DNA of 64,000 nucleotides from Diplosphaera chodatii (taxonomy: Eukaryota; Chlorophyta; Trebouxiophyceae; Prasiolales; Stichococcaceae): assembly GCA_032358165.1 (NCBI GenBank), contig JAALGY010000017.1, positions 1,426,001-1,490,000 of the forward strand, given 5' to 3'. The translations under genes were made by a program, and so were the position numbers. Of the stretch, positions 10,701-21,638 are shown one piece after another; position 1 is the first letter of the stretch; each line of letters opens with the position of its first letter. Under the pieces are notes generated by a model that was not told the DNA's origin, searched no databases, and saw only the letters and a list, made by a program, of their open reading frames with translations.

Positions 10701-12700
10701 CCGGCGGGGGCGGCCACCGGCGCCAGGCGGTGCACCCTGTCCAGCGTGGCGGACACATAGTCCTGCGTCTCGGCCTCCTCCTGCTCCGGCCACCGCTGCA
10801 GCAGCAGTTTGACGGCATGACACGCTCTGCTGGATACAGCCAATAGAGCCAGCATACACACAGGCGGAGGCTGCTGTTAGACTGCTGTCAGAGCGACGCA
10901 GACTGACAGCAAGAAGCCTTTGACAGATGGTACAGCAGAACACCTGAAAGATTGGTTTGGAGTGGACAGGATCATCTGCCCTGTCGTGGTCATAGCCATT
11001 GGCATGGGCGTGGTCGTAGCCATTGGCATGGGCATAGCCGTTGCCGCGGGCATAGCCATCAGCATGGCCATTCGCCCGCTGCAGCGGCACTGGTGATGGC
11101 GCTGCCAGCTGCTCCAGCGTGCTCGCTGCCGTGCGCCTGGTGGGCTGCGAGTATGGCCCCGGGAAGCCGCTGCCTGCTGGCGGCTCGTCCCTGTCAGCAG
11201 CGGCCTCATCGAAGTGCACCCCTGGCAGCTGCTGCTCAGCTGCGCTGGGTTGATGTGCATTACAAGCAGCGTGCGCCTGCTCGCTGTCATGCTCTGGCCC
11301 CTGGTCTGCCTCGTGGGCGTAGCCATTCACCAGCAGCTGTGGGGGCTGCGGCCTGTGCTGTTGCTGATCGTCACGGTGCCGCCTGGTTCCGTTGTGCGGC
11401 AGCTGCGGCAGCGGCGGCAGCTCCGGGCCATCACCTGCCCACGATGTGACGCTGCTGCGTCGGCTGCTGGCGCGCGAGCGGTTGACTGCTGCCAGGCGCT
11501 TCACAGCAGTGTCCCGCACTGCCTGCTGCTCCAGACGCTCGAAGTCCGACAGCCTACCCTCCTGTGCGCAAGAGATGGTGTCTTTTCAAACGTGGAACGC
11601 TTGCATTGTCATCCAAAGCCAGGATGCAAGTCTGCACTGCAGATCATGCGTCAAAGGAGCTGGCTGGCACCTGATCGGCTTCGTCAGGGTCTGCGGTGGC
11701 CACTGGCGGCTTGCCGGCAGCTGCTCGCACAGGCTGCTCATCAAAGCTGTAGTGCTGCTCCTGCTGGCCAGTATGCCCATCGTTCTGCCACGGATCGTGG
11801 GCCCGGCTGTTGCCGGCTGGCTGCGCACCTGCCTCCTGACGCTGGGCTGCCAGCCGTGTGGCGTTCGGCTGCGGCCGCCCGGCTGCCGCCTTGCCAGGGA
11901 CTCTTGATGCAAGGCCGCCAGGCGCAGGCCTTGCTGCTGATCTGGCAGGCACTGCCGCCGCTGCTGCTGGCGCGACCCGGCCCTTGGCAGCTGCTGGCGC
12001 TGCTGCCGCAGCCCCGCTGGCTGGTCGCCGTGCTGTCGGCGATGTACCGCGCTTCATGCCGAGCTTGGCGGCGGCTGCACCTGACGCCTTTGCCCTGCCC
12101 CGCGTGCCGTTGGTGGCGGCTCGGTTGCTGCTGTTGAGCGGCGGCATGTCGGCGTTGTCATGCGCCTCGGTGAGGAAGCCGCCCCTTGGCACATACCTAC
12201 GCACGGTGACGTCCAAAGTTGTGCAAGATGATCACAGATCTGAAGGATGGCTCGATGCTCAGCATGTCAGAACAAGGTGGCAATGGCATGCCATACGCAC
12301 TTCTTGTCGCGGCTCAGCAGTAGCCGCTTCTGCAGGCCAGTGTTACGCTTCAAGAAGGGCTGCTTGTCCACGGTGCGGGGCCCTGCCGGCGCGTTGTCGC
12401 TGATGGTACTGAGCGGGATATCAAACGCTTGGGTGCGGCCGCCCTTGATCGGCATGTCTTCCCAGCTCGCCATGGCTGGCCTGCCCTACTGTGCTGCTCA
12501 GCTGTCGCTGATACGTTTGAGGCCCCTGTGCAGCGTGTGCATCTTAGCGGCACGATGCCGCTTGCAATGTGTATCCTATGACAGTTCCGTGCGTGCTGCG
12601 CGCCGTGGCAAGCTTTCGCTGCACCAGCGGCGCTTGCAATCTTGTGGATGTCAAACTCCACGAAAGGCTCCTGGTAACACGAGTGCACCTCAGACCTGCA
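7737..12700 (-). CDS. SAS4: CPAP/SAS-4-like centriolar protein (TCP10_C G-box)
   Basis: A centriole-assembly scaffold related to human CENPJ/CPAP and SAS-4. The C-terminal exons 8377-8224, 8111-7990 and 7865-7737 encode the glycine-rich beta-strand G-box: VFVNGTVKEEYPSGLSIVRF, FTNGDIKKAY, YLYAEVDTWHTTCTDGTQVF, HFASGQAEAHRPDGGKE and LFPDGAGRTVSPDGHE. Before it are long coiled-coil exons near 9731-9840 (EALLEHERGEGRAREQRHKL), 9966-10132 (LEKQSRALLKLPTKKERSEV) and 10300-10450, an Ala/Pro/Asn-rich middle with NGYAHA-type repeats, and an upstream exon with QPFLKRNTGLQKR, resembling the FLKRGEG motif of CPAP. The order is as in CPAP. The G-box looks shorter than in animals, stopping after about five strand units. 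The first exon is unresolved; SEVHSCYQEPFVEFDIHK near 12640-12690 is the most upstream supported segment. The protein implies that the alga keeps centrioles or basal bodies. Confidence 0.82.
10977..11095 (-). repeat. Degenerate NGYAHA/NGYDHD coding repeats in CPAP-like gene
   Basis: The minus-strand frame reads GHADGYARGNGYAHANGYDH and then AHANGYDHD. The DNA shows recurring CATAGCCATTGGCATGGGC-like units. It is a low-complexity linker between the N-terminal and coiled-coil parts. Confidence 0.75.
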
Positions 12701-13632
12701 CGCCGCCCCTTGCGATCATCTTACTGACGATCAGACTGAGATCTGGGCATGCTGCCACCCAAGCTGCAAATAAGGCAGATGCGACACCGAAGTGGACTGT
12801 CGAGTTGCTCCAGTCCTGTATCACGACCACATGGACCACAGAGATGGCAGCTGGTCTTGCGACGCGCCCAGTGAACGCCAGTAGATAGCAAGTGGCCTCA
12901 GCGCTGCTTTCACAAAGCGACAAAGGTGATCCTGCGCAAGCGGTGGAATGATGCATGCACTGGATGTCGATCTGGCGCGCAAATTGGTGACTAGTGTAGA
13001 TCTCCATTGGTAGGTCGTCACCGTGTGCAGACATGATGGCTGCCAGGTTCAATTCGTTCAAAGACAGGTTCCACCACATCACCTTCTGCTTACAACATGC
13101 ACACAAGCTGAGGTCTGCTCACGCCGGTGTTGATGATTTGATCGTGCTGGTCGGACTTGTCGCGCCAATCGGCTGCATGTTTTTAGCTTTAAGTTTGCCA
13201 GTTTGTACTGCGCAACCATTATAATAACGAGTTTGATGTGGGATCATCAAACTTGAACCGCGGAGTGTGAGCCTTTCTGTGAGGTACGAAACAGCTTGTC
13301 GCGTCTCTGCTGATCTCAAAGTGGCTCCACAGCAGAGCAATAGTGCCAGTGCGCGCTGCCTTGACTGGTGGCCATCTTCAAGTCTTAGAGTCTTAGCAAG
13401 CGGCGCCTATGCCGCTGAAACATACAAGATCGCATCGTGATGCAGTAGGGCTCACGTGCAAGACTTAGTGTACACTTCCGAATGCGACGATATCGAAGCT
13501 CATCCTTTGCACGAAAGCAACTTCAACATCATGGTCGTATGCATTTAGGTCAGTTGACACTTGCACATCGCTGGCCAACTGCCAGGCAAATTACATCGAT
13601 GTATATTGACGTTGCCCTTGCAGGTATCTGCC
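12701..13632. other. Intergenic region between divergent CPAP and KCBP genes
   Basis: About 0.9 kb, probably with the 5' ends of both genes. It may hide the CPAP first exon; a minus-strand segment beginning MSAHGDDLPMEIY near 13034 is a weak candidate. A perfect tandem AGTCTTAG duplication lies at 13381-13396. The sequence ttgcag just before the KCBP start could also be an acceptor for an upstream KCBP exon. Confidence 0.4.
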
Positions 13633-16600
13633 ATGAATGCGGCAGTGGGTAGCCCGCGGACCTCGGCGCAGCCCAGCCCTCCGGAGAATGTGTGTCCATG
13701 TGCAGCTTGACGTATTCCGCCTCCACCTACAATGTACAGACTGCACGGGACACGTCAACGCGTGTATTCGCTCACAGTGATCGTGTTCTGCAGGGTTCAC
13801 GGCTGCAGCAGCCGACGGAGCTAGCCACGCCCTCTCGGCAGGTGAGCATGCTGCCAGGTTTGCCCGGTGCTCCACCCATTGCTCTTGTTGGCTTGCAAGA
13901 ATTCAACTCTACACGGTGACATACAGACCTCGGGGTCGGTGCACGGCGGGCCGCCCGCGACGCCATGCACGCCGCGGCTCGAGGGGCTGGAGAGCGTGTC
14001 CGACTTCTTTCAGGTTTTGCTCCGCTGCCAAGTCGAACGTGCAATCCCGATTTGTTGCACGTGGTATTCTGTCAGGCTGCATGCATAAGCACGTGCACGC
14101 ACATACCTCTTAACCACCGTCCGGTGCATGCAGGTGGAGTCGTTCAATAAAGCAATGTCAGCGCGGCCCAGCGGCAGCAGGCTGTCACGGTTGTTCTCGG
14201 GCAGCAAGCTGACGCCGCCGTCGCCAGCAGTGTTGGCATCACCAGCTCCGAGCATGCTGTCGCTCGACGACATCCTGCTTAGCCAGCCAGTAAGATCATC
14301 AGCCTTAGCTAGCAGCCTTAGCTGTGGTGCCACATGTGAACCTGCCATCGCTAATCATATGGTGCAGCAATCCAATGTCTATGCATGCCCCTACAGGACG
14401 TCATCCCCACATCGCTGCTGAAGCTTGGGGCAGATAGTTCAGCGCGCGCCGTCAAGATGTTTGGGGGAGTGCAGAAGTACATGGGGACTGGGGATGCGGG
14501 CAACGAGCCTCTGTCGGACGCCATGCTGGTGGAGGTGGCCGCCAGGCTGATGCACCAGGCCATCAAGCGGCCCGAGCTACGGGATGAGCTGTACATGCAG
14601 GTAGCTCCCTGGCTGCTTGCATTGCAACCTGTATGTGTTGCGCAGCTTCATCGAGCTTTGGCAGCACAGGGATGTGCAGCATCGATCACATTACATACAT
14701 CAGTGCATGTGCAACTGCAGCTGCTCAAGCAGACGCGCGGCAGCACAGGAGGTCTGCAGACAGTGCGAGCGTGGCAGCTGTTCTACCTGCTGGCATGCCT
14801 GGCGCCGCCAGGTCGTGCTTTCGTTGCTCTGGTGTGTGAGTACGTGCACTCGGCGGGGGCGGCGGGCACGCTGGGCGCCCCCGGCGAGGCGCGCGAATGG
14901 GCCGCCAAGACCTGGGCTGCGCTCAAGCGCTCGACCAAGTCTGGGCCACGGCGCCAGGTGCGCAGGACAGCAGCACAGCTGAAGATGAAGTGTTTGCCTG
15001 ACATGTTATGGCTTCGCAGCACGATTGTGTAGGTCAAGCTGTCCCTGGCTGCTAAGCTGTCTGGTGACTGTGCGCATCTGATGATCTCACCCCTCGCATG
15101 TGCAGCAACCAACAATCGAGGAGATAGAGGCGCAGCTGAGCGGACGGGCGCTGACAGCTGTGGTCTTCTTCCTGGACGAAACCTTTGAGGAGATCGCATG
15201 GGACATGGCCACCACGGTGGTGGACGCAAACATGCAGCTGGCGGGCCTCATCAAGCTCACCAACTACGAGACCTTCACCCTGTTTGAGTCCCGCAAGGTG
15301 AGCAGCAGGCCCGTGCTGCTGGGCAGCCATAACAATCAGTTGCAACCGTTTTCTGCGCACTCATGCACTGCCATTCTTATGTTGGCAAGTTGTCTGTGCA
15401 GGTGCCGGGGAAGGGCGAGGACGGGCAGCCAGCAGGCCTTGTGGAGGAGACGGTCTTGCTGGACGACAACAGGTGCCGACCTTCGTGCTGTGTCAGGGTT
15501 GGCATGATGGCTGAACACGTTGTGACTCCGTCTGCTTCAAGAGTCCTGCTCACCTTCCAGAAGTCGTGCATGCAGGTACATCGCAGATGTGCTGGCAGAG
15601 GGCCGGGTGGCGAGGGAGGCGGCCGGCGGGGATGCGGCACGGCTATTGTTTAAGAAGCGCATGTTTCGCGAGACAGACGAGGCCATCAGCGAGCCGATCT
15701 TCATCAGCCTGTCCTTCGTGCAGGCGCAGCACGACTACCTGGAGGTAAGTGGGGTCGCTCAAGCTGCTGCACTACTATGTTGTGCAAGTTTGACGGCTGT
15801 GAGACCAAGGCACAGAAGCACAGTCTGTGTTGGTGTCATCGTAGGGCAACTACCCAGTGGTTATGGAGGACGCAGCGCAGATGGCGGCGCTGCAGATTCA
15901 TGCAGAGTTTGGGCCAACACTCCTAAACAATGCGGAGGCAATGGAGGGTGCTATCGAGCGCTTCGTCACCAAGCAGGTATTCATGGCCGGTAGTTCGTGA
16001 GGTTGTCGTGTGTGCCAGCGCAGACGGTTGTGCCAGCGCAGACGGTCCTACCATGCGGCTCGCAGCCCCTGCGCGCCGCACCGTACTTGATCCACTGCAA
16101 GTTTGCTCATTGGTGAAGGTGTTGATGTCCCGACCACGGGAAGAATGGGTGCACAACATCGGGTCGCGCTACAAGGCCCTGGAGAACTTTACCCAGGAGG
16201 ACGCCCGCCTGCAGTTCCTGCGCATCCTACGCTCCCTGCCATATGGTGTGCCAAAGCGTGGCAACACTTGTGCACTGGCAACAATTCAAAGAAGTGGCAA
16301 CGCCCCGCTGACCTTGTGTGTCAACTACGCTGCACTGATGCGTACTGCAGGCAACTCCACCTTCTTCTTTGTGAGGCGGATCGAGGACCCTATTGCACTG
16401 CTGCCGAACAAGCTAATCCTGGGCATCAACAAGCGGTGCACATGCATCTGCAAGGCCCAAGTCGTGAGAAGTGTCTAGCAAAAAACATGTGCCGTCGACA
16501 TGAGTGCTCTGCTCGTGCAATGTATATGCGGCTATCAGCCTTCGCCCCTTGTCACGGCAGGGGCGTGCACTTCTTCCGGCCGGTGCCCAAGGAGTACCTG

Positions 16601-19600
16601 CACTCGGCGGAGCTGCGCGACATCATGCAGTTCGGCTCCAGCTCCTCAGCAGTCTTCTTCAAGATGCGCGTTGCTGGCGTGCTGCATGTATTCCAGTTCG
16701 ACACACGCCAGGTGCTGGTCCACGCTCACAACATCTGCTCTCACATGTGTGAGTGCATTGGTCGAGTGCTGTCTCAGGAGTCTGTTGGTGCATGTAGACG
16801 TGCGTACTGACCACCATGTCCATTGTCTGTACCAGGGCGAGGACATCTGCATGGCACTGCAGACGCACATCAACGACATCATGATGAAGCGGCTGACTAA
16901 AGCCAAGGCTGCGATGGTGGCCGACGGGGGTGCCAGTGCAACGGCACAGCAGGGCGCCCCGGCAGCTGCTGGCGACGGCGGATATGGCCCGCGTTACGAG
17001 GCGCACATCAGCGAGATGCAATCCAAGCTGGACAACGCCAACAACAGGTGAGCAGTGTGTACTGTCAGTGCGTCTTGCAAGTGACAATACCAAGATTGCT
17101 TCACACCAGCAGGACATGATCAGATCCCTCATAATCATGTGTGTGCCAAGCCCCTAGAGGTGGGTATGACCGGCTACCATCTGCATCCCCAGGGTGGAGC
17201 AGCTGCAGGCATCATTGACGGCGCAGGCAGCCAAGCAGGCAAGCTTGGAGGAGCAGCTTGCAGAGGCCCAGGAACGGCTCGCCATGGAGGATGGTAACAA
17301 GGTATTCAACTAGGCACTCACCTTCTTTGCGTGCTGCGTGGTGCTCTTCTGCATGCATATGCAGAGCTGCTTGTGCGCCCTAATTGCCAGCAGTGGCCGC
17401 AACGTTGAATGGTCACTCTCATGCAGGCGTCAGACCTGGACCGGCTCGATCATCTGGCCAGCGACTGCGAAGCACTGACCAAGGAGCTGATGGCAGCACG
17501 CAACCGTCTTGCCAAGAGCGAGAAGGACAAGCATCAGGTGGAGAACACGAGCCTAACGGAGTTGTGTTACCAAATGCGGTGCCACCGACTGCTTGGTGTC
17601 GGACCCTTGCTGACAGCAATTTCTGGCGCACATATCAGGCGGTCCAGATTGCAGTCACAGCAGCGGTTGCAGAAGCCACGGCACCACCACCGCCGCCGCC
17701 ACCAGAGCGCACTCGCGAGCTGGAGGACAAGATCGTGGCGCTGACCGCTGAGCTGAAGGCTGCCAATGACAGGTGCGCAAGTGACACATCACATCCTATG
17801 CCTGCCTAGCACTCAGGAGATAGTACTCGGGTTGCGTATTGTCACCCAGATGGTTGCCACTGCGGCTGTGACACACGGCATAGATGACAGGTCTGTTTCT
17901 TGATTGACAGGCTGCGGGCGCAAGAGGTGGCGGTGCGCGACGCAAAGCAGGAGGCGGAGCTGCTGCAAAACAAGCTCACCCGGCAGGCTGCTGCGCGTGA
18001 GGCAGAGGTCGCCAATGCCACAGCCGAGGTACTGTGCCACGCCACTTTGCTAAGCTCCCCAGCTCTCCTGACAGACTGGTGTGCATTGCATGAGGCGTTG
18101 AGGCCTCTGGTCTGTGTCACAGTGGGCACATGGCCTGCCGTGCATGTGCAGGTGTCAGCCATGCGATCAGAGCTGAAGGACCAGCTCACAGCCAAGGATG
18201 GACAGATCAACGGCCTGGTGCAGGAGCAAGCAGCCATGCAGTCGCAACTCAGCGAGGCACAGTCTCAGCTGCAGCAGGTATGCCCGCCAATGTACTGCTG
18301 GTGCGCATATACTGATGGATAAACTTGCTGAGCAACTTGTAGGAACTCAAAGCGTCGTCTGACATTGATGCATGTTCATAGCACACACTCTGCTGGTTCC
18401 CTTTTTGTGCTTAAGAATGGTACCACAGCTGGCCCACTGTGGGTTGTATCTGCAGTTCAAGGGTGACATCACGGAGTTGGAGGAGCTACGGGAGCTGAAG
18501 GAAGATGTGACGCGGCAGCAGCAGGCGCAGGCAACGCTCCTCCAGTCACAGGCAAGTCCTGTCAATATCACCTATGCACACTGTACATACACATGCAGGC
18601 TCGTCCAGGGCAGCAGTGGCCATGCTGCAATGTGCATTTCCAGGCAAAGCGCCTGGATGAGCTGGACCGCCTGTACCGCGACGAGGCACTTGCCCGTAAG
18701 AAGACCCACAATGCCATGGAGGATCTCAAGGTGGGTCGGCGCCACTGTGCAGAGAGTTGCGCCCCAACAGTGACACTGTGCTGCCACCATACATTCTGTA
18801 CTTTTTATTGCCGTTTGCAAGCTGGGCTTTCTCAAGACTGCCAGTGCATGGTGCCGATGCTGATGGCTGCAGGGCAAGATCAGGGTGTTCGCACGCATCC
18901 GGCCCATCATGGAGTTTGAGAAAGCCAAGGGGCAGACGGAGGTGCTGAACGTGCCGGACGAGCTGACGGTCACGCACCTGTGGAAGGGCGCGCCCCGAGA
19001 GTACAGCTTCGACAACGTCTTCTCACCGGAAGCGTCCCAGGAGCAGGTGATGCAGCGGATCCGGGATACGAACTCTGCAGGTGCTTGAAGGAGCGTGAAT
19101 GCAGGCATGACGCACCTATGACTGTCAAGTGTCTGATCAACTTGCTGTGGGCTGCAGGTGTTTGAGGACACCAAGCACCTGGTGCGCTCGGCAGTCGACG
19201 GCTACAATGTGTGCATCTTTGCATATGGCCAGACTGGCTCAGGTGAGCCCCCTGCCATGCAAGTGAACCTGCCAGTCCTAGCAGTTGCCATACACTCGTT
19301 GTGGCAGCAACGCCTGCAGCATGGCCAAGCCACCCTGAAGTGTGCTGGTGTATGCGCAGGCAAGACACACACCATGGCGGGCAACCCAAAGGCGCCTGGG
19401 TTAGCACCCCGCGGCGTGGAAGAGCTTTTCCGAGGTGCTTACAGCAGCGCAATAGATGTATCGCATCTGAAGTCGTTGGTGTCAACTCGTGTGCTGTTTA
19501 CACACACATGCACATGCGGTGCACATGTGACTATGGTGCACCACTGCAATGCAGTTCTGAACGCGGACGCACGGAAGGCCAGCTTCTCAGTGTCAGCTTA

Positions 19601-21394
19601 CATGCTGGAGCTATACCAGGATGACCTGTGCGACCTGCTGCGGCCCGCCGACACCTCCCGCAAGGGCGGCGAGGTGTGCTCTTCACCCATGATTGTGGGG
19701 AAGCTAGGACATCCGTTGTGTTGACGTCAGGTGTCTTCATGGATTGTGTGGGTAAACTGGGGTCTGTAGTTACGCATGTAGCCGAGGTGCAAGTCGAGCA
19801 TGCCCCCATGTCAGCAGCTAATGCTACATGTCCTCATCAAACAAAGCGCGCATGAGCAGTTGATGCTTCTCGCAGGTGGTCAAGCTTCCAAAGCTGGAGA
19901 TCAAGAAGGATGCAAAGGGCATGGTCACGGTGCCAGGCGTGACGGTGGTGGAGGTCACCTCCGCCAAGCAGCTGTGGGCGGTCGTGGAGGCGGGGCAGAA
20001 GAACAGACATGTGGCGGCCACACAGGTGCCAACGCCTACACACAGCGTCTTTGCCTGCACTTAGCTCTGCTGCTGATCCTGGCACAGCTTGTAGCATACT
20101 TTTTGGGTGTATCAGCACAGGTTTCGTGCTGTGTTTCTGCAGATGAACCGGGAGTCCAGCCGCAGCCACCTTGTCATGTCGATCATCGTGTCGTCCACAA
20201 ACCTGCAGACGCAGAACGTCACGCGCGGGAAGCTCAGCTTCGTGGACCTTGCTGGCTCCGAGCGGTACCCCACTCTGGCAGCTGCTGCTGGCTGTCATTC
20301 CTGCATGACAGAATATTCACCAGTTTTCAGAGATGCTGCTGCTGATTGCAATCAACAGCCCGGCTGAAACAAGCTTAACATTGTGCTTCTCTGCAGGGTG
20401 AAGAAGAGCGGCAGCGCGGGGGAGCAGCTGAAGGAGGCGCAGGCCATCAACAAGTCCCTGTCGGCGCTGGGCGATGTCATCGCCGCCCTCGCCGGCGACT
20501 CGGTGCGCATGTGCAGCAATGCCTGCCATGGCGGCGACTCAGCACACCTACTGCAGTGGATGCTGCATCATTGTCGACAGCATGGTATATCAGATCCATG
20601 TCTGTGCTCGTAGCTCACAAATCAGTGAGTGATTGTCAACCCAGTGGCCCTGTCTGGCTGCAGGCACACATCCCATACCGCAACCATAAGCTCACGATGC
20701 TGATGAGCGACAGCCTGGGCGGGACGGCCAAGACGCTCATGTTCGTCAATGTGTCGCCCACCGACTCCAACCTGGATGAGACGCAGACCTCGCTGCAGGT
20801 GCATCCGCAGCTGTGCTGGTGTTCTGTGTGGTGGCTTGCCAATTGTACATGACAGTGCAAACCTCTGAATACTGCTGCACAGTGACATGTACATTGATGT
20901 GTGCCTCACTCATGTCTCCTGGCTGTTGTTTGCAGTACGCAACCCGGGTGCGCACCATCAAGAATGATGTGTCACGCAACGAGGTCAGCAAGGACGTCAT
21001 CAAACTGAGGCAGCAGGTGTGGACTGTTCCATGCTGCATGCCTCAGGTCACCGCCAAGACATGGTCACCGTTAAGTTTGATGCAGATCCAAGTGTAACAT
21101 GCCTGATGACACTCATCAACAAGGTCGCATTTTCGATGCAGGTTGAGTACTGGAAGGAACGCGCAGGCCTGTTCACTCCTGAGCAGCGTGCGGCTGTGGA
21201 GCTGCAGGTGCAATACCAGTGTGTGTGTGTGGGCGCAAGACCACAAGTTGCTCACATCCAATCAGCAAGATGCGCCTGCTTCTCTGGGGTCACTGCGTGA
21301 TTCAAACTGGCGCACATGTCACAGTGCCTGCTGTCTGTTGCAGGACATCGAGGAACAACGGAGAGCAATCAGCCCTGACACCCCGCCGCAATGA
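13633..21394 (+). CDS. KCBP: Kinesin-like calmodulin-binding protein (MyTH4-FERM-kinesin-14)
   Basis: A minus-end-directed kinesin-14 of the plant/algal KCBP type. Thirty-two exons join in consistent phase to a 1,290-residue protein, close to Arabidopsis KCBP. Domains: MyTH4 (about 117-263; [18 protein letters not shown]), FERM (264-640; [29 protein letters not shown]), coiled coil (643-903) and C-terminal motor from about 904 ([11 protein letters not shown]). The motor has [18 protein letters not shown] (switch I), DLAGSE (switch II), [12 protein letters not shown] and [12 protein letters not shown]. After the neck, EYWKERAGL and a short acidic tail match the calmodulin-binding, neck-mimic region that lets Ca2+ signals release the motor from microtubules. 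Exons include 13633-13689, 14397-14600, 15106-15297, 18873-19046, 19158-19242, 19360-19434, 20143-20264, 20397-20502, 20664-20798 and 21344-21394. One intron is GC-AG. The start follows ttgcag, so an upstream exon is possible. Confidence 0.95.
16011..16046 (+). repeat. 18-bp perfect tandem duplication in a KCBP intron
   Basis: TGTGCCAGCGCAGACGGT occurs twice back to back inside the intron between exons ending at 15976 and starting at 16119. Its position near the 3' part of the intron suggests a recent slippage duplication. Confidence 0.9.
18552..18643 (+). other. GC-AG intron in KCBP
   Basis: The donor reads CAG|GCAAGT and the acceptor TTCCAG. The flanking exons, ending TLLQSQ and starting [10 protein letters not shown], join in phase 0. 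Nearly all other introns here start with GT, so this is a clear minor-donor intron with an otherwise strong consensus. Confidence 0.85.
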
Positions 21395-21638
21395 GCTACA
21401 CCTCCCTATCTAGCCCCACCAATAGATTATAGACACTTCATCTGCAGTCCCACTCTTCTTTTGATTGATCGGCAGCACAGCGGCACGGTGTATTGCAGGG
21501 TGAAGCTTTCAATATGTTGACATCCAACATCGCATCATGCCAGTGGACTGACCACACGTAACAATGTGTGCGCACTAACAAAGGCTGCTGTCAAGTCCCT
21601 GTCACGATAAGGACAGCACCTCCGCACAGGCTGCCTCA

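Noticed and set aside
18343..18380. Extra KCBP micro-exon starting GAACTCAAAGCGTCG
   Set aside because: It has an acceptor-like TTGTAG but no good donor, and the flanking exons already join in phase without it.
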